Below, in pieces: positions 47,453 through 54,964 of a stretch of 64,000 nt of DNA. The notes below the pieces were generated by a model. The model worked only from the letters and a program-made list of their open reading frames with translations, did not search any database and was not told the DNA's origin. Made by a program: the position numbers and the translations under genes. Source of the DNA: an uncultured Fusobacteriaceae bacterium. GTDB taxonomy: Bacteria; Fusobacteriota; Fusobacteriia; Fusobacteriales; Fusobacteriaceae. The stretch covers positions 124,001-188,000 of the forward strand of contig CAMQWJ010000002.1 of NCBI GenBank assembly GCA_947038515.1, in the 5' to 3' direction. Every line of letters begins with the position of its first letter. Within the stretch, counting starts at the first letter, position 1.

Positions 47453-47884
47453 TCACATCTTAGTTGCCTGATTGGATAAATCTTCCATAGCAACTCGAAG
47501 ATGTTTTTTTATTTTCCGACCAATAATTAAACCAAACAGTGGGGCTAGTAGCCCTTTCATTGCGACACTATGTCTAATAATAGGACAGTTTTTTTCTTCA
47601 CTATTAGCCTCATAGACATGAGTGAATTCTAGTGTTGTTAACGGAAGTTTAGCTCGATTAACAAATTTTTTGTTCAATTGTATTTCTGTTAAAATAAAAT
47701 CAACAACAGGGCCTCCAGATGGTTGCATTCTACCTTTGGTACCGATTTCAAATGGGCCATTTAACTTTACCCATTCAAGTTCTGAATCCCAATGAGGCCA
47801 TGTTTCTACATTTTTCCACATAGCCCATATTTGCTCAGGCGTTGCATTTGTTTCAACTTGAGCAGTATAATTCCATTTAAACAT
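47453..47884 (-). CDS. SRPBCC-fold (polyketide cyclase/START-like) protein
   Basis: 143 aa, one hydrophobic-pocket helix-grip domain: WNYTAQVETNATPEQIWAMW at the N-terminus, then WPHWDSELEWVKL and FEIGTKGRMQPSGGP, and a C-terminal long helix. Such proteins bind or process small hydrophobic ligands. Its ATG overlaps the end of the MFS gene by 8 bp, and AAGGAG precedes it, so it was part of the same operon. Apparently intact. Confidence 0.78.
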   Translation of the reverse strand: MFKWNYTAQVETNATPEQIWAMWKNVETWPHWDSELEWVKLNGPFEIGTKGRMQPSGGPVVDFILTEIQLNKKFVNRAKLPLTTLEFTHVYEANSEEKNCPIIRHSVAMKGLLAPLFGLIIGRKIKKHLRVAMEDLSNQATKM

Positions 47885-48429
47885 ATTTAAATCTCCTTTT
47901 TATAAAGTTAATATCTAGAAAGTGGAGAGGTGCGATAATTTCGTGACTATTCTTAATGTTATTTAATACTAAAATAACAATAGGTACAACAATGCTAATA
48001 AAAAACGCAACACTAATTGGAAGGTATTCAAGCCCGCCCCATGCAACGTGCTGTGTAGATAAATATAAAAATTCAGAAATACCAAGATTAAAAGCTATTA
48101 CATTAAAGCTTGCTGAAATCCGAGGGGAACAACCCGAAGTAAGATTTCTAGATGTTGTTTGCACCATAGGAGCAATAGCGAATGCAGCAACAACCCAAAT
48201 AAACAAGAAGTATTCTATAGGTAAATATAAACGAAGAAAATTAAGAGTTGTTAATCCAATAATTTGTACGATAAGCATTATTGTTAAAGATTTTATTAAC
48301 CCTACTTTTTGAGGAATAATACCACCCAATATGTTCCCTATAAGAGATTCAATATCAACAATACCTAAAGTTAAACCAATTCTCTCGCCAAACATATCCC
48401 CCACATGACTCAACCAAGGCTCATCATAA
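47877..48429 (-). pseudogene. MFS transporter, C-terminal half only
   Basis: About 184 codons covering the second half (roughly helices 7-12) of a DHA1-type drug efflux transporter: TYDEPWLSHVGDMFGERIG, then SLIGNILGGI with the conserved Gly-rich helix. The first half is missing; the reading frame runs straight into the CRISPR-type repeat at 48430 and stops there. A TTG at 48413 could initiate a fragment, but a six-helix remnant is not expected to transport. Confidence 0.75.
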
Positions 48430-48465
48430 GTTTTAGTCCCCTTCTATATTGGGGTAGTCTCAATC
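48430..48465 (-). CRISPR. Solitary type VI-A-like CRISPR repeat (site 3)
   Basis: Full 36-nt unit beginning GTTTTAGTCCCCTTC and ending GGGGTAGTCTCAATC on the plus strand. Its complement differs from the L. wadei Cas13a repeat at about four positions, none in the stem. It is followed by a 33-nt interval and a decayed second unit (GATTTTAGCCTTTTT from 48499). Confidence 0.62.
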
Positions 48466-48525
48466 CCATAGAAATCTATGGATTTCTATGAATTGTTTGA
48501 TTTTAGCCTTTTTTTTAATATTTAA
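48466..48525. repeat. Hairpin interval and decayed second repeat
   Basis: CATAGAAATC (48467-48476) pairs with GATTTCTATG (48481-48490), loop TATG. The same text recurs in diverged form after the 43425 copy and before the 46397 copy. The gap to 48788 also holds AAGCCTA/TAGGCTT (48643-48670), a likely terminator, and AGTGGC/GCCACT near 48700-48720; no gene is seen. Confidence 0.5.
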
Positions 48526-48788
48526 TATAATTGAGTAACCCCATCATTATCATATCACCTTTTTTAATTATTTCAAATAAATTAATAATAAAAAATATAA
48601 TTTTTTTTTCATTTTTTTTGTCTCTATAAAGTTAAAAAAATAAAGCCTAAAATTTTAAAATTCTAGGCTTTTGTTATATTTTTGGTTGGGGTATAAGTAG
48701 TGGCGCCCAGTAGAGCCACTAGATAAAGGACAACTAACATTTTTTTTATATTATCGCCAGATTTTATATAATATAGAACTAAAAAAAC

Positions 48789-48830
48789 TTTACAACACGT
48801 GTTATACGTGTTAAAATATGTTTGAGGTGA
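48789..48830 (+). promoter_or_regulatory. hicAB promoter with embedded operator
   Basis: TTTACA (48789-48794) and TAAAAT (48812-48817) are exactly 17 bp apart. The spacer consists of ACACGTGT palindrome followed by ATACGTGT, so a repressor bound there would block RNA polymerase. HicB or HicAB autoregulation is the likely use. GAGGTGA (48824-48830) is the RBS for hicA. Confidence 0.7.
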
Positions 48831-48835
48831 TATGA

Positions 48836-49024
48836 TTGACGTCAAAAGAAATGTGTAAACTTCTTCTGGAGAACGGCTTCATTGAAAAAAAAGGTGAAGG
48901 TAAAGGCTCACATAAGAAGTTTATCAACCCTCAAAATGGCAAGATGATAATAGTTCCTTATCATAATAAAGAGTTAGGAATAGGACTAAAACTTGCCATA
49001 TTAAAGCAAACAGGACTCAAGTAG
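48836..49024 (+). CDS. hicA: HicA-type mRNA interferase toxin
   Basis: 62 aa with a double-stranded RNA-binding-like fold. The catalytic His lies in GKGSHKKFINP, preceded by TSKEMCKLLLENGF and followed by VPYHNKELGIGLKLAILKQTGL, all typical. It starts at TTG 48836, with GAGGTGA 5 nt upstream; an ATG five codons later would cut the family N-terminus. Expected to cleave mRNA under stress when HicB is degraded. 40 bp ahead of hicB. Confidence 0.88.
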   Translation: MTSKEMCKLLLENGFIEKKGEGKGSHKKFINPQNGKMIIVPYHNKELGIGLKLAILKQTGLK

Positions 49025-49064
49025 TCCTGTTCTGCTCAATCTAATTTTATTAGGAGGTGCTACT

Positions 49065-49463
49065 ATGAAATATATTTATCCAGCTATTTTTCATAAACAA
49101 GAGGACATAGAGGGGTATTGGGTAGAGTTTCCCGATTTGGAAGGTTGTTTTTCCCAAGGCGAAACCTTTGAACAAGCTTTTATGCTATCTAAAGAAGCAT
49201 TAAGTGAATACTTAATTGCACTTGAAAATGATAATGTTAAAATTCCTATTCCTAGTAAAATTGAAAATTTCAATATAGATACTAGTGATATTCTTAATTT
49301 AGTAGATACTAATACTTTGGAATATAGAAAAGAAGCTGATATAAAATCAATAAAAAAAACTTTAACTATTCCAAGCTGGCTAAATGAAATAGCTTTGAGT
49401 AGAAACCTAAATTTTTCTAAGGTTTTGCAAAAAGCTTTAAAATTTGAGCTTGGAGTGGAATAA
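49065..49463 (+). CDS. hicB: HicB-type antitoxin
   Basis: 132 aa. N-terminal HicB fold (YPAIFHKQEDIEGYWVEFPDLEGCFSQG) that masks HicA, and a C-terminal ribbon-helix-helix-like DNA-binding part (TIPSWLNEIALSRNLNFSKVLQKAL). The latter should bind the palindromic site in the promoter. Strong AGGAGG before the ATG favours antitoxin excess over the TTG-started toxin. Confidence 0.9.
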   Translation: MKYIYPAIFHKQEDIEGYWVEFPDLEGCFSQGETFEQAFMLSKEALSEYLIALENDNVKIPIPSKIENFNIDTSDILNLVDTNTLEYRKEADIKSIKKTLTIPSWLNEIALSRNLNFSKVLQKALKFELGVE

Positions 49464-49553
49464 AATATCTATTATAACCTCTTGATTTTTTCTCATAATT
49501 GCAATGTATTACAAAATAAGATTATATTGAGATTGTTTTGTAGGAAAGAAATC

Positions 49554-49583
49554 AAAAAAGAGAGATTAAGTTCTCTCTTTTTT
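49554..49583 (+). terminator. Terminator of hicAB
   Basis: AAAAAAGAGAGA (49554-49565) pairs with TCTCTCTTTTTT (49572-49583); T-rich end on the plus strand. Confidence 0.85.
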
Positions 49584-49604
49584 ATTTAACAATATAAGAT
49601 TAAA

Positions 49605-49736
49605 CTAATACTTATTGGTCAAAGGGGCACAGCCTGTGCCAACCAGAAGAAATAAGAGTATTAATGATAGACATATACAATTTATATTTCTTTTACTAAT
49701 TGTTAAACTTGTAATAATATTTATAATATAGCCCAT
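49605..49736 (-). CDS. Small lipoprotein-like peptide
   Basis: 43 aa. Hydrophobic helix LSLILLFLLVG followed by TGC, which looks like a lipobox (LVGTGC with Cys as lipidation site), leaving only seven residues after the Cys. AAGGAGGAATT gives an excellent RBS. It could be an o-spanin/lysis lipoprotein of the prophage, a toxin-like peptide, or a chance frame; nothing identifies it further. Confidence 0.4.
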   Translation of the reverse strand: MGYIINIITSLTISKRNINCICLSLILLFLLVGTGCAPLTNKY

Positions 49737-50046
49737 AATTCCTCCTTCTTTTGCTGAATCGAACAGCCAAAAATGACAAAAAAAACATTCCTTTAACCCT
49801 GACCACTAAGTACTAATCTGTCTAATATAATACCCAAAATACCAAGTTTTACAATATTTTTTAAACATACTCTATCTCATAAAATCCAAACATCTCTTTA
49901 TAATCTATTTTATAATCATATAGTATACTATGTATCTTTCTATATTTTTATTGATATCTTTATAAAGTTTTATTTTATAAGAAGAGTATTAATTATAATA
50001 AATTCATAATAGAATATCAAAATTTAAAAACTCATTATCTCTTTGC
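49737..50046. other. Intergenic region at the prophage left edge
   Basis: 310 bp without a supported gene. GGCTG-TTCGATT-CAGC near 49750-49765 on the minus strand resembles a T-arm, but no full tRNA can be folded around it. No attachment repeat can be checked because the other prophage end lies outside the window. Confidence 0.4.
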
Positions 50047-50955
50047 TTAAGATAGCCGTAATTCTTTTTGTATTTCTTCTATTTTTTTTTGAGATAACAG
50101 ATTTATTATTGGTCCTTTCAAGTTCTGGCTAGACATCTTTTGTTTAATACTTTTATTAATGTACTTTACTATATAGTTAAATACATCTTTTCCATCAATA
50201 TCTATTTTTGAATCGTATTTGTACCTTAAGCTACTGGTAATGCTTCCAAAACATTTTGGTTTATCTATTTTAGGTAGATCCAATATATATTTTTTATGAT
50301 TTTCAAAAATTTCTATTTTTAATTTATCAAAATTACTAAAAAATAGATTTTCTGTATTTAGTGTATTCAAATCCATGTAGAAGCTACCTTTTGGAAAGGA
50401 TCCGCAGCAAAAAAAATTATTTATCATATATAAATACGAACATTTTTCATGATGTTTAATTATTTGGTTATAACTCTCTTCCGATAATATGCTTGTAAAT
50501 ACTTCAGAAGTTTTTAAGGTTAGCATACTACAAGCGTCTATAATTAAACTTCTGTCTAAAAAATAATTTTCAATATTTGTCTTTTCCCATATTCTAAAAT
50601 AACTATTATTTTTTAGCTCTCTAAATGAAAAATCCATTAATTTAGAATCTTTTCTATTTTCAAATTTATTTTCATAATCTCGGTCTAATAGAAATATTGT
50701 TTTTTTTGAAAGTTGATTGGCCTTTTTTAAATCTTTATAGCGCTTTATTACTGCAGATTTACCGTCACAATCATCAAAAATTTTTACTACTTTATTAGTA
50801 TAAATTTTTTTGCATAATTGTTGATATAACCCACCATTTCCTTTGTCCTCTACATATATATAGTAATCTGCATTATCTAAAAGTAATATTAATATATCTT
50901 CATTTTTTAAATTTTGATTTTCTCGAGCCAGTGACTTAATAGGATCGATACTCAT
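50047..50955 (-). CDS. ariB: DUF4435 TOPRIM-like nuclease, PARIS AriB-like
   Basis: 302 aa. TOPRIM-type acidic residues are visible: E36 in YIYVEDKGN and the D91-R-D93 motif in FLLDRDYEN, followed by NIENYFLD. This is the DUF4435 layout of AriB, the toxic nuclease of the PARIS anti-phage system, released from the ATPase when a phage anti-restriction protein is sensed. Its ATG overlaps the TAA of the ATPase gene by one base, so the two are coupled. PARIS is known from P2/P4-type prophages, which matches this site. A different OLD-like ATPase/TOPRIM pair is the alternative. Confidence 0.75.
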   Translation of the reverse strand: MSIDPIKSLARENQNLKNEDILILLLDNADYYIYVEDKGNGGLYQQLCKKIYTNKVVKIFDDCDGKSAVIKRYKDLKKANQLSKKTIFLLDRDYENKFENRKDSKLMDFSFRELKNNSYFRIWEKTNIENYFLDRSLIIDACSMLTLKTSEVFTSILSEESYNQIIKHHEKCSYLYMINNFFCCGSFPKGSFYMDLNTLNTENLFFSNFDKLKIEIFENHKKYILDLPKIDKPKCFGSITSSLRYKYDSKIDIDGKDVFNYIVKYINKSIKQKMSSQNLKGPIINLLSQKKIEEIQKELRLS

Positions 50956-52070
50956 TATTCTTCACTCTCTAAATTATATGGGTATAACGGTATTAATTTT
51001 GTTATTAATACTTCTCCTATTAAATTAGGAGAATGCGTAGCTACAATTATTTGTACTTTCTCAGGAATCGCTTTTTTTAAAGCAGGTATAATTTTTTTCT
51101 GCCATTCTACGTGTAAAGATTCTTCTGGTTCATCTATTAAAAGTATACTATTTTCTTTTAATGTGAAAAAAATAGGAGTTAAAAGTACTAACAAATGTTT
51201 TTCTCCAGAAGATAGAAGGTTTAAATCAGTAATTTTTTTATTAACTGTTTGATCCCTCTTTATAGAATACAGTTTGAATTCTCCTTCTAAGGGATCAAAT
51301 TCTATTTTTTTGTAAGAATCTTTTAAGAAATCATTTGTTATTTTTATAAAAGTTTCTATTTTTTTTAAAGTAACTATATTACTTCCAAATCTATTTTTTA
51401 ACTTCTCTATTTCTTCCGCATCGTTCATTTCTTTTATTTCCGTTTCTAATCTAAAAACTTGTAAATATTTTTTACCTGTATCTTTTAATATATTATTAAT
51501 AGTTCTAATCGGATTTATTTCTGCTAAGAGCCCCTCAATAGCATCTATTCCCCTATTTTCTTTGGAAAATTTTTCTATTAAATCTAAATCTAAATTTGGG
51601 GTTTTTAGATTTAATATTTGGTATTCCATTAATCCAAAATCTAAATAGTCTTTATCAAGTTTAGTTATTATATAGTTAGTCTTTTTTATTGTTTTTATTT
51701 TTTCTTCCATTTCGTTCTTTAATTCTAGATTATCTTGCCCCTTATCTTTTATAATATTTTCTAAATCCTTTACAATTTTTTGTTTATGATTTGTGGAAAA
51801 ATTTAAATCATATATTCCAAACTTCTTTTCTACATCAGAAGTCCATATTTGTAATGTATATTCATTATTGTCAGTATCTATCTTTATCATTTGATAGTTT
51901 AATTCTTCAAAAAAACTTATATCTTTCTTTAGAAATGCTTCTATTATTTTGATAACAGTTGACTTTCCTGAACCGTTTATTCCTACCAAATAATTCTCAT
52001 CTTCAAAAAAATCAATTGTTTTGTTTATATAGCCATATAAACCAGTTATCTTGATTTTTTTTATTTTCAT
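50955..52070 (-). CDS. ariA: ABC-type AAA ATPase, PARIS AriA-like
   Basis: 371 aa. Walker A GINGSGKST near residue 29, ABC signature LLSSGEKHLL near 285, Walker B ILLIDEPEESLH near 310, and the H-loop VATHSPN near 340. A ~200-residue coiled middle part replaces the longer insertion of OLD proteins, and there is no fused TOPRIM; the nuclease is the next gene. This split design with a DUF4435 partner is that of PARIS. Shorter than the E. coli AriA. AAGGAGG precedes the ATG. Confidence 0.77.
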   Translation of the reverse strand: MKIKKIKITGLYGYINKTIDFFEDENYLVGINGSGKSTVIKIIEAFLKKDISFFEELNYQMIKIDTDNNEYTLQIWTSDVEKKFGIYDLNFSTNHKQKIVKDLENIIKDKGQDNLELKNEMEEKIKTIKKTNYIITKLDKDYLDFGLMEYQILNLKTPNLDLDLIEKFSKENRGIDAIEGLLAEINPIRTINNILKDTGKKYLQVFRLETEIKEMNDAEEIEKLKNRFGSNIVTLKKIETFIKITNDFLKDSYKKIEFDPLEGEFKLYSIKRDQTVNKKITDLNLLSSGEKHLLVLLTPIFFTLKENSILLIDEPEESLHVEWQKKIIPALKKAIPEKVQIIVATHSPNLIGEVLITKLIPLYPYNLESEE

Positions 52071-52153
52071 TACATTTCCTCCTTTTATTCTCCTGAATAA
52101 TTTTTAAAACAACTTTATATCTTTTCTACTTATTTCTTCCTTAGTATAACATT

Positions 52154-53047
52154 TTATTTAATCTTTGTGAATATATTTAAAGTATAATAAAATTCTAAAA
52201 TTTTATATTTTTTTAAATCAATTGGCTTGATTAGTATTTCTTTTTTTTCTAAAAAGTGAGAAAAGATACGTTTTCTTTCTCTTTCACAATCAACTATAAA
52301 AAGTTCATCATAGTGTAAAAGTTTATTTTGTTTTTGTTTTTCAATATAATCATATAAAAATTTTGAATTTTCCAAACATTTATCTGTTAATTTAAAGTAA
52401 TTAAAAAAATTTGTTTTTAGTTTTAGATCAAGTTCATTAATTTTAATGACATCACTGATTGAACCTTTTTTATAAAATGTTAAGACATACTTTACTGCTG
52501 AACCTGAAATATTTTCATGGTAAAACAATCTTACTGGTTTGATTTTTTTTATAAAGGGCTTTTTAAGTTCTTGATAATGACTTGATAATGAAGAAGGCTC
52601 TACTTCTACTTTTCCACTGGTAGTAAAAATTACAATTTTCTTTTTATAAGTAGAAGAAAAAACTTCGTTTATCTCTACTTTATTCATATCCCAAGTATAA
52701 AATTCAACTGGATGAGTATCAATATTAACTGCAGATAAACTATTTAAAACTAAAGGATTTTCCTTGTAGTCTTTTATTAGTATATAAATATTATTAATTT
52801 TTACATAAATTGCAGTAATTAAAATAACCTTATCTTTCAAATTTAGAATTGTAATTTGTGTAAAAAATGGAACATTGGAATCACTATTAGAGGTCAATGA
52901 TAGTGTTGCTTTGAATTTAATTCCATATTTTAACACAAATAGATACAAAGTTATTAAGAAAGTTATTATCGCAATAATAAGAGTTATTACATCAGTAATT
53001 TGTAAAGATTCAGAAGCAGTAAAGATATTTTTAATGTAGAGATTCAC
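52154..53047 (-). CDS. Membrane protein of unknown function in prophage cargo zone
   Basis: 297 aa. One membrane helix near residues 18-42 (VITLIIAIITFLITLYLFVL), then a ~250-residue cytoplasmic or periplasmic domain without a recognisable motif. It lies between the terminator of the lysis cassette and the PARIS-like pair, on the same strand, so it is probably an accessory (moron) gene. A third defence component or a superinfection-exclusion protein are both possible. Confidence 0.6.
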   Translation of the reverse strand: MNLYIKNIFTASESLQITDVITLIIAIITFLITLYLFVLKYGIKFKATLSLTSNSDSNVPFFTQITILNLKDKVILITAIYVKINNIYILIKDYKENPLVLNSLSAVNIDTHPVEFYTWDMNKVEINEVFSSTYKKKIVIFTTSGKVEVEPSSLSSHYQELKKPFIKKIKPVRLFYHENISGSAVKYVLTFYKKGSISDVIKINELDLKLKTNFFNYFKLTDKCLENSKFLYDYIEKQKQNKLLHYDELFIVDCERERKRIFSHFLEKKEILIKPIDLKKYKILEFYYTLNIFTKIK

Positions 53048-53122
53048 TTTTTATTTCTCCCCATCGATTTATTTCTTACACTATATTATACAATAATTCC
53101 TCTCATTTCCTTTAATTTCTAT

Positions 53123-53150
53123 AAAATAAAAAAGAGACTTTGACATCTCT
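53123..53150 (-). terminator. Terminator at the end of the phage late operon
   Basis: AGAGA (53133-53137) pairs with TCTCT (53146-53150), followed on the minus strand by TTTTTTATTTT. It separates the lysis genes from the cargo genes. Confidence 0.65.
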
Positions 53151-53161
53151 ATTCTACTATA

Positions 53162-53569
53162 TTATTTCTTATTTGTAAAATTTTTAAACATTTCCTTAAT
53201 CTTAGAATGAACAGGAACACCTAGAGCTTCAGCATTTTCAATAATACTTATCCCTTCCATACCTATGTAAAAACTTATAACTAGCCCTCTAAAACTAATA
53301 TTTGAACCATTCAGCCCTGCCAGTTGATCAAGTAAAACTGTAGCAATTATTAGAAGGATCATAGTTGCTTTTCTCTTTATTCCATTAAATCCTCTATCAG
53401 AGTTGAGAACACCTTTTTTTGCTGATTTCATTATTCCAGTAATAAAATCTATAACCATTAACCCTAACAAAGCCTTCATACTCGCATCTATTCCACCCAA
53501 TAATGAAGTTGCTATTCCTACTGCAAATATTCCACAATCTAAAAATATTCCACCAAATTTATTTGTCAT
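53162..53569 (-). CDS. Phage holin (toxin secretion/phage lysis holin family)
   Basis: 135 aa with about three membrane helices. The segment LLGLMVIDFITGIMKSAKKGVLNSDRGFNG and the following Lys/Arg-rich turn are typical of the TcdE/phi-LC3-type holin family, which permeabilise the membrane at lysis. AAGGAGA upstream. Followed by a late terminator; neighbours are a peptidase endolysin and a one-helix protein, forming a lysis cassette. Confidence 0.82.
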   Translation of the reverse strand: MTNKFGGIFLDCGIFAVGIATSLLGGIDASMKALLGLMVIDFITGIMKSAKKGVLNSDRGFNGIKRKATMILLIIATVLLDQLAGLNGSNISFRGLVISFYIGMEGISIIENAEALGVPVHSKIKEMFKNFTNKK

Positions 53570-53581
53570 AATATCTCCTTT

Positions 53582-53800
53582 TTAATTCATAACTAAAAAA
53601 CCTGTTAATTCTAACCACTTAAGAATAATTAATTCTTTCAAATCTTTATCGATTTCAATTATTGATATTCCGATTATGCCTAATACAAAAACTATCACTA
53701 ATATTTTTGTTACATCATATTTAACAATTTTGACGTCTTTGATATCGCCTGATACCTTCTCTATAGTTTCAGTTTTGAAAAAATTCATAATCCATTTCAT
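53582..53800 (-). CDS. Small one-helix phage protein in the lysis cassette
   Basis: 72 aa. A single hydrophobic helix (about residues 31-50, ILVIVFVLGIIGISIIEI) between charged ends. Position between endolysin and holin suggests a second holin, antiholin or spanin-like role. No family recognised. Its ATG directly follows the stop of the peptidase gene, so it relies on an RBS inside it (AAGGGGG). Confidence 0.6.
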   Translation of the reverse strand: MKWIMNFFKTETIEKVSGDIKDVKIVKYDVTKILVIVFVLGIIGISIIEIDKDLKELIILKWLELTGFLVMN

Positions 53801-54208
53801 TTATTCCCCCTTTTCTAACTCATAGTGTGGTTTATCCCAACCCCAGTCAAATCCAAACACTAATTTAATTCCTAATTTATTAGCACATAGCTTTCCATGC
53901 TCATATAATTTAGTCCACCTAGGGTCATTACTAGCATCTTTATTAGTCCACCCAACATAATATATATCAATTGCTCTTGAATCAATTTCAGGGGTAGATA
54001 AGTCATCTTGGTGTCTACCTCTTTTCTTATATCCATCTAATTTTGAAGTACCTTTCTTATAATATTTGTTTTGATCTGCGTCACTTCTTAATCCCTCAGT
54101 TACAAAAAAATCAACTGGAGAAGTAGCTAACATATATCCTAACCATAATGCCATTTTATGATGTAGATATTTACATCTTTTAATTGTTCTTTTACTAGCC
54201 TTATTCAT
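53801..54208 (-). CDS. M15-family peptidase endolysin
   Basis: 135 aa, D-Ala-D-Ala carboxypeptidase/L-Ala-D-Glu endopeptidase-like. VTEGLRSDADQNKYY near residue 38, zinc His and Asp in GRHQ...SRAIDIYY near 70-85, and the third ligand in KPHYELE near 128. Typical of phage lysins that cut peptidoglycan stem peptides. Overlaps the preceding gene by 8 bp. Confidence 0.87.
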   Translation of the reverse strand: MNKASKRTIKRCKYLHHKMALWLGYMLATSPVDFFVTEGLRSDADQNKYYKKGTSKLDGYKKRGRHQDDLSTPEIDSRAIDIYYVGWTNKDASNDPRWTKLYEHGKLCANKLGIKLVFGFDWGWDKPHYELEKGE

Positions 54209-54713
54209 TGATAGCCTCCTTGTATACTATTTCCATAGATATTTCACTATGTTTTTTTTCTAACTCTTTTATCTCAGCTTCTAATTCTAAATTTCTAAAA
54301 TTAGAAACTGTGTATGCATTATTTTCTTTATTTTTTCCAATTAGTTGCTTTTTTATGATTAATTCAATTTCATTTAAAGTAGCACTTTCTTCCCAAGTGT
54401 TGACTTCTTTATTCCATTTTGGAGTGTACAAATTACCTGGAACATCTATAAAGATAATTTCATTATTTTCTAAAAGCTCTCCATCATTTAATTCCTCTAT
54501 TCCCTCACTCACTAATTCAAATCTAGTCTTTTCTCTTATTATATGACTTTCTAAAACTGGAAAATTATATACAACTTTTGAAAAAGTCATAGTTTTCTCA
54601 TTAAAACTTGGAAAAAATTTTAGAGGATTCTTTAAAAATTCTTCTAAATTTGTTACTGCAGGTATCCCTATTATTTGTAAATTTTCTTTTGAATATATGT
54701 AGATTTTTTCCAT
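54201..54713 (-). CDS. Probable tail-fibre assembly (chaperone-like) protein
   Basis: 170 aa, acidic, with a C-terminal coiled coil (about 135-165). The PAVTNLEEF and LYTPKWNKEVNTWEES segments resemble tail-fibre-associated proteins in other phages, and it lies downstream of the fibre gene, where P2 has its chaperone gene G. The assignment rests on position and weak likeness. AAAGGAGAG upstream. Confidence 0.5.
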   Translation of the reverse strand: MEKIYIYSKENLQIIGIPAVTNLEEFLKNPLKFFPSFNEKTMTFSKVVYNFPVLESHIIREKTRFELVSEGIEELNDGELLENNEIIFIDVPGNLYTPKWNKEVNTWEESATLNEIELIIKKQLIGKNKENNAYTVSNFRNLELEAEIKELEKKHSEISMEIVYKEAINE

Positions 54714-54747
54714 ATTTTCTCTCCTTTTTTATTTTATTTTTTATGGG

Positions 54748-54763
54748 TAAATTAATGAATTTA
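54748..54763 (+). repeat. Putative inversion site a
   Basis: TAAATT-AATG-AATTTA. Exact inverse of site b at 54933; same dyad arms as sites c and d. Confidence 0.45.
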
Positions 54764-54932
54764 CGCAATTATTACTAATTTTATTATTTGTAAATATGAG
54801 TGTTTTATTGATTTTATCTTTTTTAAAATTACTCCAGGGTTTGAAAAATTTATCAAACACTATTTTTTCTAAAAATACCTAAAACTAATGAAATAAAGAG
54901 ATAAAAAAATAATGGCCATTATTAAATGTGAA

Positions 54933-54948
54933 TAAATTCATTAATTTA
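54933..54948 (-). repeat. Putative inversion site b
   Basis: Complement reads TAAATT-AATG-AATTTA and continues TTCACA, as does site c. It lies 16 bp beyond the stop of the truncated recombinase gene. Confidence 0.45.
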
Positions 54949-54964
54949 TGTCAATTTTAAGTAA

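Larger units (their letters stand above)
46932..48429 (-). mobile_element. Foreign gene islet bounded by two CRISPR-type repeats
   Basis: 1,498 bp holding a 5'-truncated MFS gene, an intact SRPBCC gene and a frameshifted MarR gene, in that transcriptional order. Codon use looks less AT-biased than in flanking genes. Both ends coincide with copies of the 36-nt repeat in direct orientation. Confidence 0.55.

Noticed and set aside
46896-48465. Integron attC sites as an explanation for the repeats
   Set aside because: The units lack the GTTRRRY/RYYYAAC core pair of attC and no integrase is present; the match to type VI-A CRISPR repeats is far better.
48663-48845. 60-codon minus-strand frame over the hicA promoter
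   Set aside because: It overlaps the -35/-10 boxes and the hicA start, has no Shine-Dalgarno and no family resemblance.
49745-49775. tRNA 3' end as prophage attachment site
   Set aside because: Only a T-arm-like GGCTG-TTCGATT-CAGC is seen; no acceptor, anticodon or D arm can be built around it, and the other att copy is outside the window.
52154-53047. Assignment of the 297-aa membrane protein to a named defence family
   Set aside because: No motif supports it; only its position beside the PARIS-like pair is suggestive.
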